This document shows positions 45,287 through 52,794 of a DNA stretch of 64,000 nucleotides, piece by piece; position 1 is the first letter of the stretch; every line of letters starts with the position of its first letter. The notes beneath the pieces were generated by a model, which saw nothing but the letters and a program-made list of their open reading frames with translations, had not been told where the DNA came from and did no database searches. Both the position numbers and the translations under genes were made by a program. Origin of the DNA: Nitrospira sp. (GTDB lineage: Bacteria > Nitrospirota > Nitrospiria > Nitrospirales > Nitrospiraceae); assembly GCA_024998625.1 (NCBI GenBank), contig JACOEL010000004.1, forward strand, positions 186,001 through 250,000. The letters run 5' to 3'.

Positions 45287-45686
45287 CCAGCATTATTCAG
45301 CACCTCCGTGATGAAGATGTGAAGACAGCAGGGGAGCCGATATGCCCGGATGCCGAAATCTCATAACCAGGCTTGTAGCGGCAGCGTGCTCGCAGTTGCC
45401 GTATGAGGGACCAGGTTGCTTGTCGGGTAATCCGACTGAATATCGAAAGGCGACCCGATCAGTTCAACATTTGGGCAAGAGACTGTGCGCGCGACATCGG
45501 CTGATGCAGTTTCGTTTGCGCTAGAACACTTCATTCGTCAGTACCCGCAGAGATCCTCCTCTCCGATTCCAGCCCCAGCGCCTCTTTCCTTCGTCACCTC
45601 TTTTTCCTCTTTCGCTCCGCTCCGCCAGAAAAACATAGAGATCAAGAAGAGAGTGTGGCTTTCACAGACCAGCTTTTGCCCGTTGT
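45287..45686. other. Non-coding stretch downstream of OrfA remnant
   Basis: 400 bases without a supported gene. A 28-codon frame beginning at the end of the OrfA gene leads nowhere recognisable. If an OrfB once followed, nothing that looks like it is left. A pyrimidine-rich block near 45550-45615 is the only compositional feature. Confidence 0.5.
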
Positions 45687-46061
45687 CTATAATTTGGGCT
45701 GCTCTGTCCCCGGAATACATTCCTGCGGCATGAGTTCGCCGCCATGGAAGTGGGATACCTGTCTCCATTTCTGAAGCACGGCCTTGTCGTCGAAGGTGAG
45801 AAGATATTGTTCACACCACATTCCGGGTGCGGTCAGACGGTTCCCGGACTGTTGCTCGCGCCATTCATAGACCCACACGGTGGCTCCGCCCTCATCCTGT
45901 CGAACAGTCTTGGGAGCGCCTAGTTTCTCCCGCACCTGGGCTTGAGTGGCCCACCCCTTGGCGGAATCCAGATAGATTGCTTCCCGGTTCTGAAAATGGC
46001 TGCATGCCGTGATCAACATGGAAATGATGACGAGGCTGAGCGACCGACTGATCTGTATCAT
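45687..46061 (-). CDS. Lipoprotein, SmpA/BamE-like domain
   Basis: 124 residues; GGGGGG lies six bases before the start. The N-terminus is a lipoprotein signal with lipobox LITAC (Cys20). The mature part, ATQAQVREKLGAPKTVRQ followed by TVWVYEWRE, fits the small BamE/OmlA-type fold (G-x-P turn after an amphipathic helix, then paired strands). BamE-type proteins help outer-membrane protein assembly, but many unrelated lipoproteins share this fold, so the function is not fixed. It is a single gene, minus strand, upstream of rpmB on the same strand side. Confidence 0.7.
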   Translation of the reverse strand: MIQISRSLSLVIISMLITACSHFQNREAIYLDSAKGWATQAQVREKLGAPKTVRQDEGGATVWVYEWREQQSGNRLTAPGMWCEQYLLTFDDKAVLQKWRQVSHFHGGELMPQECIPGTEQPKL

Positions 46062-46329
46062 GTTGCCCCCCGATTCGACTGGGATCTGTGTTTTTCCACC
46101 GGCGTGTCTGGCAGGGGATTGTACACGGATAGCGGAGGCGCGTCTCCTTCGGGGAAGATTTCCTGCATCGTCCCCGGTCTCCGCGAGCCCAGGAACTTTG
46201 AGGTGGCAGACGATTCGTGGTGGTGCGTGAAGTTACACGCTATCTGAAGAAGGCGAGCGGGGAGAAGGCGCAACTTGGGCGTGAGATCAGATCACGAGCT
46301 GATTAAATTAGGGGAGAAATGCGGAGCAA

Positions 46330-46521
46330 TCAGACGGCTTTTTTGACCAGGCCGGACCGCAGGCAACGCGTGCACACCCGAATGCGCAAGGCCGACCCGT
46401 TCACGAGCGCCTTCACGCGCTGCAGGTTGGGATTGAAGACGCGCTTCGTCTTGTTATTTGCGTGGCTGACGTTATTACCGGTTTGATGCTTTTTCCCACA
46501 GAGATCACAGGCAAATGCCAC
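46330..46521 (-). CDS. rpmB: 50S ribosomal protein bL28
   Basis: 63 residues. [20 protein letters not shown] is the N-terminus of bL28 and [15 protein letters not shown] the conserved core; [14 protein letters not shown] the C-terminus. The two CxxC pairs (CDLC, CTRC) mark the zinc-binding form. AAAGGAG precedes the start. It binds 23S rRNA in the large subunit. It is transcribed alone here, from a promoter that carries an inverted repeat. Confidence 0.97.
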   Translation of the reverse strand: MAFACDLCGKKHQTGNNVSHANNKTKRVFNPNLQRVKALVNGSALRIRVCTRCLRSGLVKKAV

Positions 46522-46575
46522 GGCCCTACTCCTTTGTTGCGGCGTCTTTCAACGACTAGTCCTTGGATGGGAGGG

Positions 46576-46606
46576 GATGCTACCATAGCATCACAGGTCA
46601 TGACAA
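46576..46606 (-). promoter_or_regulatory. Promoter of rpmB with an inverted repeat over the -10 box
   Basis: On the minus strand TTGTCA (46601-46606) and TAGCAT (46577-46582) are spaced by 18 bases. The -10 box lies inside GATGCTA-CCA-TAGCATC (46576-46592), a perfect 7-3-7 inverted repeat. Such an overlap suits repression. L28 with zinc ribbons is a known target of zinc control in other bacteria; that link is inference here. Confidence 0.45.
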
Positions 46607-46679
46607 GCTGCTGAGGTGAATTCTCCCTACCTGGATGCCCTCTTTCGTTCGTGCCGCTCACTCCACTGAGGTTGCAGAT

Positions 46680-46937
46680 ATGGATCAGGTCACGCTCATC
46701 GGATTGCTGGCAGGGACCCTCACCACTATTGCGTTCATTCCTCAGCTTCAGCAGACCTGGCGAACCCGTTCCGCCCAGGATGTGTCGCTGGGAATGTTGC
46801 TCACCTTTGTGACCGGGGTGTTTCTCTGGTTGATCTATGGGCTCATGCTCGGCGCCTTGCCGATTATTCTGGCGAATCTCGTGACCCTGGTGTTGACCCT
46901 GGCGATTCTCATCCTGAAGCTCCGGTATCGCTCATAA
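46680..46937 (+). CDS. SemiSWEET-type sugar transporter (PQ-loop)
   Basis: 85 residues from the ATG at 46680; an earlier GTG/ATG start would add residues with no family match. Three hydrophobic segments: LIGLLAGTLTTIAFIPQL, VSLGMLLTFVTGVFLWLIYG and LPIILANLVTLVLTLAILIL. IPQLQQTWRTRSAQDVS is the PQ motif and its basic loop. SemiSWEETs work as homodimers that let sugars cross the membrane down their gradient. Monocistronic by position; direct link to neighbours unknown. Confidence 0.88.
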   Translation: MDQVTLIGLLAGTLTTIAFIPQLQQTWRTRSAQDVSLGMLLTFVTGVFLWLIYGLMLGALPIILANLVTLVLTLAILILKLRYRS

Positions 46938-47002
46938 CGCGTCACCGGATGTGCACCTGCGTCGGAGAATAGTTCGCCAAATCCGGTCGGGCAAGTTTGA
47001 AC

Positions 47003-47032
47003 TTGACAAGATCGGCCATGCGCTCCTAAAGT
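47003..47032 (+). promoter_or_regulatory. Sigma-70-type promoter for the first B12 riboswitch transcript
   Basis: A perfect TTGACA (47003-47008) and TAAAGT (47027-47032) are spaced by 18 bases. Transcription would begin near 47040, just before the start of the riboswitch aptamer at about 47050, which supports the call. Confidence 0.6.
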
Positions 47033-47049
47033 TTGTCTCTTTTCAAGAC

Positions 47050-47270
47050 ACCTCGGGTCAAGGGAAGAGGGTGAGAAACCCTCGCGGTCCCGCCGCTGTA
47101 AATGGGGACGAAACCCGCCGATGCCACTCGCGTGGCCGTGAAGCGTTGTTCGTGAAGCGTGATGCGTCTGGTTCCTGACGCAAGATACGATTCACGAGGG
47201 ACGAAACACGAGCCTGCTGGGAAGGCGCGGGGAGTAGGATGAACCATGAGCCAGAAGACCTGCCTGAGGG
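47050..47270 (+). ncRNA. Cobalamin riboswitch 1, aptamer
   Basis: Conserved B12 elements in order: GGGAAGAGGGTGAGAAACCCTC, CGGTCCCGCCGCTGTA (B12 box, about 47085-47100), and the 3' core GAGCCAGAAGACCTGCC (47248-47264). CCTC at 47051 can pair with GAGG at 47266 to close P1. Between the box and the 3' core is an expanded variable arm with repeated GTGAAGCGT-type blocks. The ATG at 47246 falls inside this conserved 3' core and is not a real start codon. Confidence 0.92.
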
Positions 47271-47305
47271 AGACCCTTTATTCCCTCGTGGGCTGGGGAA
47301 TAGGC

Positions 47306-47363
47306 GAGGATGATATTGCGGGTGCAATCCTCAGGGTTCCACGTTGGCCCTGGGGATTTTTTT
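47306..47363 (+). terminator. Riboswitch 1 antiterminator and intrinsic terminator
   Basis: AATCCTCAGGG (47326-47336) pairs with CCCTGGGGATT (47348-47358), 11 pairs with one G-U, and the stem runs into seven T (47357-47363): a classical intrinsic terminator. Its left arm can instead join an upstream hairpin, GAGG/ATTGC (47306-47319) with GCAAT/CCTC (47324-47332). The two folds exclude each other, so the riboswitch appears to stop or allow transcription of btuFCD. Confidence 0.8.
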
Positions 47364-47365
47364 AT

Positions 47366-48388
47366 TTGCGCGCCGCTCGAATCATCCCCAGTCGCCGGTT
47401 TGCAGCCGCATGCATCGGCGTTGTCGCATCTATGCTGCTGGTATGCCTTGTCTTCGCATTCGGAGAGACTCAGGAAGATCACACGGTGATGAAACGTCGT
47501 CAGCAGGGCATCCTTACGGGCATGCCGTTCATGGCCAACATTACCCCGCGCACGTTTATCGACGATGCGGGCAGAAAACTTTATGTGGCCAAGGCGCCCG
47601 CGCGAGTCGTGTCATTGGCGCCGAGTATCACGGAGATGTTGTTTGCGTTGGGGCTGGATGAACAGATCGTCGGGGTGACCGAGTTTTGTGATTTTCCGGC
47701 AGCGGCCAAGGCCAAATCCAAGGTGGGGTACGCCAACCCCAATCTCGAATCCCTCGTGGCCCTGCGGCCGGAACTGATCGTTGCGCCGAGGGAATTTCAT
47801 CGCGCAAATGTGTTGGCCAAGCTGGAGGAATTGAAGATTCCGGTGCTCCTGCTAGAAGCCACCTCGGTCGAGAACATTTTTTCGCACATTCACACGCTGG
47901 GACGCATTTTCGATCGCTCGACGGAAGCCCATGCCATGACCGCGGCCATGCGGAGCCGGATGGCCGAAATCAGCAGTCGAACTGAACACCTGCCGCGCAT
48001 CCGGGTGTTGTACGTGATCAACAGCCAGCCTCTGATCACGGTCGGCCCCGGCAGTTACATCCATCAAATGATCGGCCTCGCCGGGGGAACCAATATCGCC
48101 TCCGGAGCTGAAACCGCCTATCCGCGCCTGACCATGGAAACGGTGTTGAGAGAAGATCCCGAAGTGCTGATCTTCCCGATGGGGTCGGTTGAAACGGTGC
48201 CCCGACGCGAACAGCAGGAATGGCTGCGCTGGACGACCCTGGCCGCCGTGCAGCAGAACCGATTGCGCGAAGTGTCGGCTGACGCCTTGAATCGGCCCGG
48301 CCCGCGCGTCATGGATGGGCTCGAAGAACTCGTGAGAGTCATTCACCCCGAGGCCCGTTCTCCCCAAGCGGTGCCTGTCCAACCATGA
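47366..48388 (+). CDS. btuF: Cobalamin ABC transporter, periplasmic binding protein
   Basis: 340 residues using the TTG at 47366. The frame is open to 47246, but that part overlaps the riboswitch aptamer and terminator. From the TTG the protein begins with a basic n-region and the hydrophobic stretch FAAACIGVVASMLLVCLVFA, a good signal peptide; the GGGGA at 47352-47356 could be the ribosome binding site. RVVSLAPSITEMLFALGL, GVTEFCDFP, VGPGSYIHQMIGLAGG and VLREDPEVLIFP are BtuF/FecB-type motifs. It captures corrinoids in the periplasm for the permease and ATPase encoded next. Confidence 0.88.
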   Translation: MRAARIIPSRRFAAACIGVVASMLLVCLVFAFGETQEDHTVMKRRQQGILTGMPFMANITPRTFIDDAGRKLYVAKAPARVVSLAPSITEMLFALGLDEQIVGVTEFCDFPAAAKAKSKVGYANPNLESLVALRPELIVAPREFHRANVLAKLEELKIPVLLLEATSVENIFSHIHTLGRIFDRSTEAHAMTAAMRSRMAEISSRTEHLPRIRVLYVINSQPLITVGPGSYIHQMIGLAGGTNIASGAETAYPRLTMETVLREDPEVLIFPMGSVETVPRREQQEWLRWTTLAAVQQNRLREVSADALNRPGPRVMDGLEELVRVIHPEARSPQAVPVQP

Positions 48389-49545
48389 TGCCCTCAGCCG
48401 GCCACTCGACGTCACCTGCTCCCGCATTGGCCTCGCCCCCGTTGCCTTCCACGAGCCTCCACACTTCCCCTCCCATGACCGGACGCGAACGACCGTTTCA
48501 GGGGGCCGTCCTGACTCCGGCGCGCTGGTGCGTCATTGTGGGCAGTTTGTCGGTGCTCGCGCTGATCCTGGCTGTCGTCTGCCTGCAACTCGGGACACAG
48601 TACATCGGACTCGGCAGACTCGTCGGCGTGCTGTCGTCCGCGCTGTTCGATCAGCCGACGGAGAACGAGGCAATCAGAACGACCAGCGTCATCCTGCTGC
48701 AAGTGCGCCTGCCGCGAGTCTTTCTGGGATTTCTGGTGGGCGTCTGCCTGGCATCGGTCGGGGTGGCGCTGCAGGCCCTGCTCAGGAATCCTCTGGCCGA
48801 TCCCTACGTGCTCGGGGTGTCGAGCGGTGCCGCGCTGGGTGTGGCTGTCGCGGTGCTGTTCGGGATCGGGACCACGATCCTCGCCTATTCGCTCCTCCCG
48901 GTCTGCGGGTTTTTAGGCGGGCTGGTGGCCCTCCTGGTGGTCTATCGTATGGCGGCGACCTACGACCGGCTTCCGATTCATTCCGTGCTGCTGGCCGGGG
49001 TGATCCTGAACGCGATTTTCTCGGCGCTCATCATGTTCATCACCTCGATTATGGAACCCAACCGCTCCTTCGGCATGATGGCCTGGCTCATGGGATCGCT
49101 CACGGCACCGGCCTATCCCGCCCTGGCTGCGCTCTCAGTCTATCTGTTGGCCGGTCTCGTCCTGCTTTTCAAGCAGATGCGGGTCTTGAACATCCTGGCC
49201 TTGGGGGAAGAACCGGCACGGTCGTTGGGAATCGATACCGAACGCGCCAAACGGGTGATCTTTTTGGTATCGGCGCTGCTCACCGGCGCCGTGGTGTCCG
49301 TCAGCGGCATGATCGGATTCATCGGGATGATCATTCCTCACGCGGTGCGCCTGGTGGTCGGGGCGGATCATCGATTGCTCCTGCCGGCTTCAGCACTCGT
49401 GGGCGGCATATTTTTGATGGTGGCCGATACCATGGCCAGGACATTCTTTGTGCCGTCGGAAGTCCCGGTCGGCATCATCACGGCCCTCGCGGGCGGCCCG
49501 TTCTTTGTCTACCTGCTGGTCTGGCGAAAGGATCGGCTCGTATGA
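48385..49545 (+). CDS. btuC: Cobalamin ABC transporter permease (FecCD family)
   Basis: 386 residues, ATGA overlap with btuF. Ten hydrophobic segments typical of BtuC. GVALQALLRNPLADPYVLGV and SSGAALG are the strongest family signature, and ALGEEPARSLGIDTERAK is the cytoplasmic coupling loop that contacts the ATPase. MIGFIGMIIPHAVRLVVG is the other hallmark. About 45 residues of Pro/Ser/Thr-rich N-terminal extension precede the first helix; the start could be later, for example at the Met before TGRERPF. It forms the inner-membrane pore of the vitamin B12 importer. Confidence 0.93.
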   Translation: MMPSAGHSTSPAPALASPPLPSTSLHTSPPMTGRERPFQGAVLTPARWCVIVGSLSVLALILAVVCLQLGTQYIGLGRLVGVLSSALFDQPTENEAIRTTSVILLQVRLPRVFLGFLVGVCLASVGVALQALLRNPLADPYVLGVSSGAALGVAVAVLFGIGTTILAYSLLPVCGFLGGLVALLVVYRMAATYDRLPIHSVLLAGVILNAIFSALIMFITSIMEPNRSFGMMAWLMGSLTAPAYPALAALSVYLLAGLVLLFKQMRVLNILALGEEPARSLGIDTERAKRVIFLVSALLTGAVVSVSGMIGFIGMIIPHAVRLVVGADHRLLLPASALVGGIFLMVADTMARTFFVPSEVPVGIITALAGGPFFVYLLVWRKDRLV

Positions 49546-50438
49546 GGTTTCCTGTCGACCTGATGGCCAGGGTTGATGCAGCGGCTGGTGCCTACTCGGA
49601 CGAACGGCATGCCTACGATGTGCAGGGGGCCTCCTTCTGCTATGGCAAGTCTCCAGGGCGGGAAAGCCGGTGGGTCCTCAGCGATGTGAGCGTGCACGTC
49701 GAGGCAGGCGAAATACTCGGTATCGTCGGTCCCAACGGGTCGGGCAAGACGTCACTCGTGAAACTCCTGGCTAAGCTTGCCGTGCCTCAACGGGGGACCC
49801 TCTCGCTCTTCGGCCAAAACCTGGCTGACCTTTCACGAGAGGAGACAGCACGGACCGTGGCGTTCGTCCCGCAGGAAAGTCCGCCGGCTTTCTCTTTTAC
49901 GGTGGCGGAGACGGTGTTGATGGGGCGGTATCCGCATCGCCGACAGAGCAGGTGGAGTCTCGGGTTCGGCTGGGAAGATCGGGAGGATTGTGCGGCGGCT
50001 GCGCAGGCCATGGCCACGATGGATATCGCACAGCTGGCTTCGCGTGCGGTGACTGATCTGTCCGGCGGCGAACGTCAACGTACGATGATCGCCCGGGCCT
50101 TGGCCCAAATGCCGCGGGTCCTCTTGCTCGATGAGCCGACCGCCTTTCTCGATCTTCAGCATCAACTCGAGATCTGCTCGGTGCTGCGTCGTCTGACCGA
50201 CGAGCAGGGGCTGACCGTCGTGGTCGTGTCGCACGATTTGAACCTGGCCAGCCAGTATTGCGACCGGATCGTCATGCTGAAGGAAGGGTCGATGTATTCG
50301 ATGGGCACGCCGGCTGAGGTGTTGTCGGTGGAGGCATTGCGGGCGGTCTATGGCTGTGAGGTCTTGATCGATCCGCATCCGGAATCGGGCCTTCCGAGGA
50401 TTACGCTGCCGAGACAGGCTGTGCCGTTGAGAGTGTGA
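49542..50438 (+). CDS. btuD: Cobalamin ABC transporter ATP-binding protein
   Basis: 298 residues from the ATG at 49542 (ATGA overlap with btuC); a much longer open frame upstream is a shadow of btuC. Walker A GIVGPNGSGKTSLV near residue 67, Q-loop VAFVPQESPPAF, signature LSGGERQRTMIARAL, Walker B VLLLDEPTAFLDLQHQ and the H-loop VVSHDLNLASQYCDR are all intact. It powers corrinoid import together with the permease and binding protein. The last 30 residues are a short tail often seen in iron/B12 importers. Confidence 0.93.
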   Translation: MRFPVDLMARVDAAAGAYSDERHAYDVQGASFCYGKSPGRESRWVLSDVSVHVEAGEILGIVGPNGSGKTSLVKLLAKLAVPQRGTLSLFGQNLADLSREETARTVAFVPQESPPAFSFTVAETVLMGRYPHRRQSRWSLGFGWEDREDCAAAAQAMATMDIAQLASRAVTDLSGGERQRTMIARALAQMPRVLLLDEPTAFLDLQHQLEICSVLRRLTDEQGLTVVVVSHDLNLASQYCDRIVMLKEGSMYSMGTPAEVLSVEALRAVYGCEVLIDPHPESGLPRITLPRQAVPLRV

Positions 50439-50513
50439 TCGGTTGTTGCGGGAGGGGTTCGCGCTCGGCCCACCCGTATGAAAAGCAGGGGCGCGTCATC
50501 ATTGGAGAGCGGA

Positions 50514-50752
50514 GTGTCAGGAAGACGCCGTCAGCGTCGGGGAAGATGGTGCAAAACCATCACGGTGCCGCCACTGTAAGCGGGGAGTGTTCTTCCAGGT
50601 AAGCCACTGGTTGGACGTCAGTCGTCAACCGTCACTCGATATGCGGGAGGCTTCGAGCCTCTCTTGCATCGCACGAATGACGAATGTCGAATGACGAAGA
50701 CTGGGAAGGCGGAAGAAGGCGATGATCCGCAAGTCAGGAGACCCAACTGACG
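50514..50752 (+). ncRNA. Cobalamin riboswitch 2, aptamer
   Basis: GGGGAAGATGGTGCAAAACCATC, then CGGTGCCGCCACTGTAAGCG (B12 box GCCACTGT at 50570-50577), and the 3' core AAGTCAGGAGACCC (50731-50744). GTCAG (50516-50520) pairs with CTGAC (50747-50751) to close P1. The variable arm between carries GAATGACGAATGTCGAATGACGAA-type short repeats. It lies just upstream of the outer-membrane B12 receptor gene. Confidence 0.93.
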
Positions 50753-50785
50753 GGTTTACAACTGAACCCTTCGAGCGAAAGGGAG
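50752..50785 (+). promoter_or_regulatory. Riboswitch 2 expression platform hiding the btuB Shine-Dalgarno
   Basis: CCCTT (50767-50771) can pair with AAGGG (50779-50783), the core of the ribosome binding site of the ATG at 50793. A competing hairpin, GGGTT (50752-50756) with AACCC (50765-50769), would release it, and GGGT can also pair with the ACCC at the end of the aptamer. No T tract is present, so translation rather than transcription is probably controlled. Confidence 0.6.
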
Positions 50786-50792
50786 TGTCAGT

Positions 50793-52775
50793 ATGTCGGG
50801 TATTGTCCGGGAATGGTCTGTCTATTTCGTGTTGTTGTGTGCTGCGAGTTGCCCCCCTATGTGGACGGCCGTCGCATCTGCCGAGGAGCCTCTGGAGCCT
50901 GATCCCGTGGTGCAAGCCGAGGAGGTCGTGATCTCGGCCACCAAAACCCCATTGCCGGTCACTCAGGTCACCAGCGCGGTCGAAGTTATTACGGCGCAAG
51001 ACATGAAGCGACAGAACATCCGGAGTGTGGTGGATGCGCTTCGGTTAGCCCAAGGTGTGGCGGTGTTTTCAAACGGCGGGCCCGGCACCGAGGTCACGGC
51101 CAAGATTCGAGGTGGCGGCGCGAATCAGACCCTGGTTCTGATCGACGGCGCGATCGTCAACAGCGGCACCGTCGGCAGTTACAACTTTGCCAACCTGACG
51201 ACCGACAATATCGAGCGAGTGGAGATTCTCCGCGGCTCGCAGAGCATGTTGTGGGGATCCGACGCCATGGGCGGTGTCATCAACATTGTGACGAAGAAAG
51301 GGCAGGGACCGTTCTCCGCCACCGGCTTCATGGAATACGGGTCCTTTGCGTCGATTCGCGAAGGGGGCACCGCGTCGGGAAAACATGGCGCGGTCGACTA
51401 CAGCTTCTCGTTGTCTCGCTGGGACACCTCCAGTTTTTCAGCCGTCAATTACCGGCGCGGCGCCACGGAGCGGGACTCGTACCGCAATTGGCAGGGCTCG
51501 GGCCGGATCGGGGTCGATCTTCCAAAGGACGGTCGTCTTGATTTCATGATGCGTTGGATGAATTCCGACGTGCAGCTCGATAATATCTCGGCGACTTCTC
51601 CAAACGACGTCTATGGCTCAAAAAATCGGAGTCAGGAATATGTGTTCAGCGGCAGTTATGAACAGCCGATCACGACCTGGTGGTCCCAGAAGCTCACCCT
51701 TGCGCGGGCGCAGGAGGCCTCGCAGTTTTTGTCAGGAACGTTGCAGCGCAGTCTGATCACAGGGGCATTCAACACGCCGTTCAACTCCAACAATGAAATT
51801 CGTGTGCTCTCGAATCGGTTGGAATGGCAGCACAATTTTCACATCACGAAGCTGTTGTTGCTGAGCGCGGGGTATCAATTTCGCGAACAACAGGGCGAGA
51901 ATGATACGGGGCTTACCAACCGGATTCTGAGTTCCAACGCCGGGTTCGCGCAGGCGCAATTCAATCTGTGGGATCGCCTGTTCGCCACAGCAGGTATTCG
52001 CCATGACAGTTACAACGTGTTCGGCGATGCGACGACCTATCGACTGACCGGCGGGTATATCCATAAAGAAACGGACACCAAACTCCGCGCCGGATATTCC
52101 ACCGGCTTTCGAGCGCCCAGCATGAACGAACTGTATTTTCCCAATTTCGGGAATCCCAATCTGGGACCGGAAAAGAGTCAGGGTATGGACGTGGGGATCG
52201 ACCAGTATTTCTTTTCCAAGCAGCTGAAGTTCACGGGAGGGTTCTTCTGGAACCACTACCGGAATCTCATCACCACGACGTTTGATCCGGTGTTTTGCGC
52301 GCCGTTCAGCACGTTCGGGTTCTGCCCGCAGCAGCTCGGTGAAGCCTCCACGAAAGGGTGGGAGGCAGGACTCTCCTATACCTACTCCAGCGACAAGCCG
52401 TTCCTGAAGAGTCTCATTCTGCAGGCCCAATACACGAACACGCTCACGCGTGATCTGGAGAGCCAAAGCCGTCTGCCGCGCTGGCCGACCGATCAGTGGA
52501 GCGCCACGATCAGCTATCAGCCCATCGATCCGCTGTGGATCACGGTGACCGGCCGGTATGTGGGGTCGCGCTTCAATACCACCGGCGATCGGCAGCAGCT
52601 GCCGGCGTTCGACGTCTGGTCGTTGGCCGTGACTTATGACGTGACGAAGCGCCTGCAGGCCTATCTGAGGGCTGAAAACCTCTTCAATGAGAAGTACGAA
52701 GAAATCACCAGCGGGGGGACGCCCATCCGATCCATTTTCGGCGGTCTCCGCTTTACCTTCGGCGGGAATGCGTGA
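50793..52775 (+). CDS. btuB: TonB-dependent outer-membrane cobalamin receptor (BtuB-like)
   Basis: 660 residues, GGGAG nine bases before the ATG. Signal peptide up to about residue 30 (WTAVASA). EEVVISATKTP is a TonB-box-like segment, followed by the plug: RQNIRSVVDALRLAQGVAVF, TLVLIDGAIVNSG and ERVEILRGSQSMLWGSDAMG. The barrel strands follow with TonB-receptor C-terminal block AENLFNEKYEEI. Regulation by the riboswitch immediately upstream and the following cobalamin genes support vitamin B12 or cobinamide as ligand. It moves the corrinoid across the outer membrane for BtuFCD. Confidence 0.9.
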   Translation: MSGIVREWSVYFVLLCAASCPPMWTAVASAEEPLEPDPVVQAEEVVISATKTPLPVTQVTSAVEVITAQDMKRQNIRSVVDALRLAQGVAVFSNGGPGTEVTAKIRGGGANQTLVLIDGAIVNSGTVGSYNFANLTTDNIERVEILRGSQSMLWGSDAMGGVINIVTKKGQGPFSATGFMEYGSFASIREGGTASGKHGAVDYSFSLSRWDTSSFSAVNYRRGATERDSYRNWQGSGRIGVDLPKDGRLDFMMRWMNSDVQLDNISATSPNDVYGSKNRSQEYVFSGSYEQPITTWWSQKLTLARAQEASQFLSGTLQRSLITGAFNTPFNSNNEIRVLSNRLEWQHNFHITKLLLLSAGYQFREQQGENDTGLTNRILSSNAGFAQAQFNLWDRLFATAGIRHDSYNVFGDATTYRLTGGYIHKETDTKLRAGYSTGFRAPSMNELYFPNFGNPNLGPEKSQGMDVGIDQYFFSKQLKFTGGFFWNHYRNLITTTFDPVFCAPFSTFGFCPQQLGEASTKGWEAGLSYTYSSDKPFLKSLILQAQYTNTLTRDLESQSRLPRWPTDQWSATISYQPIDPLWITVTGRYVGSRFNTTGDRQQLPAFDVWSLAVTYDVTKRLQAYLRAENLFNEKYEEITSGGTPIRSIFGGLRFTFGGNA

Positions 52776-52794
52776 ACGGCATGAGGATCGTCTG

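Noticed and set aside
45688-45693. TATAAT on the plus strand
   Set aside because: Lies over the stop codon of the minus-strand lipoprotein gene and has no plus-strand gene to serve.
47246-47365. ATG start for btuF at 47246
   Set aside because: Lies in the conserved 3' core of the riboswitch and upstream of its terminator; the encoded residues show no family match.
48528-49541. Long extension of the btuD frame
   Set aside because: Is a shadow of btuC in another frame; the ABC domain starts after 49542 with its own ATG in an ATGA overlap.
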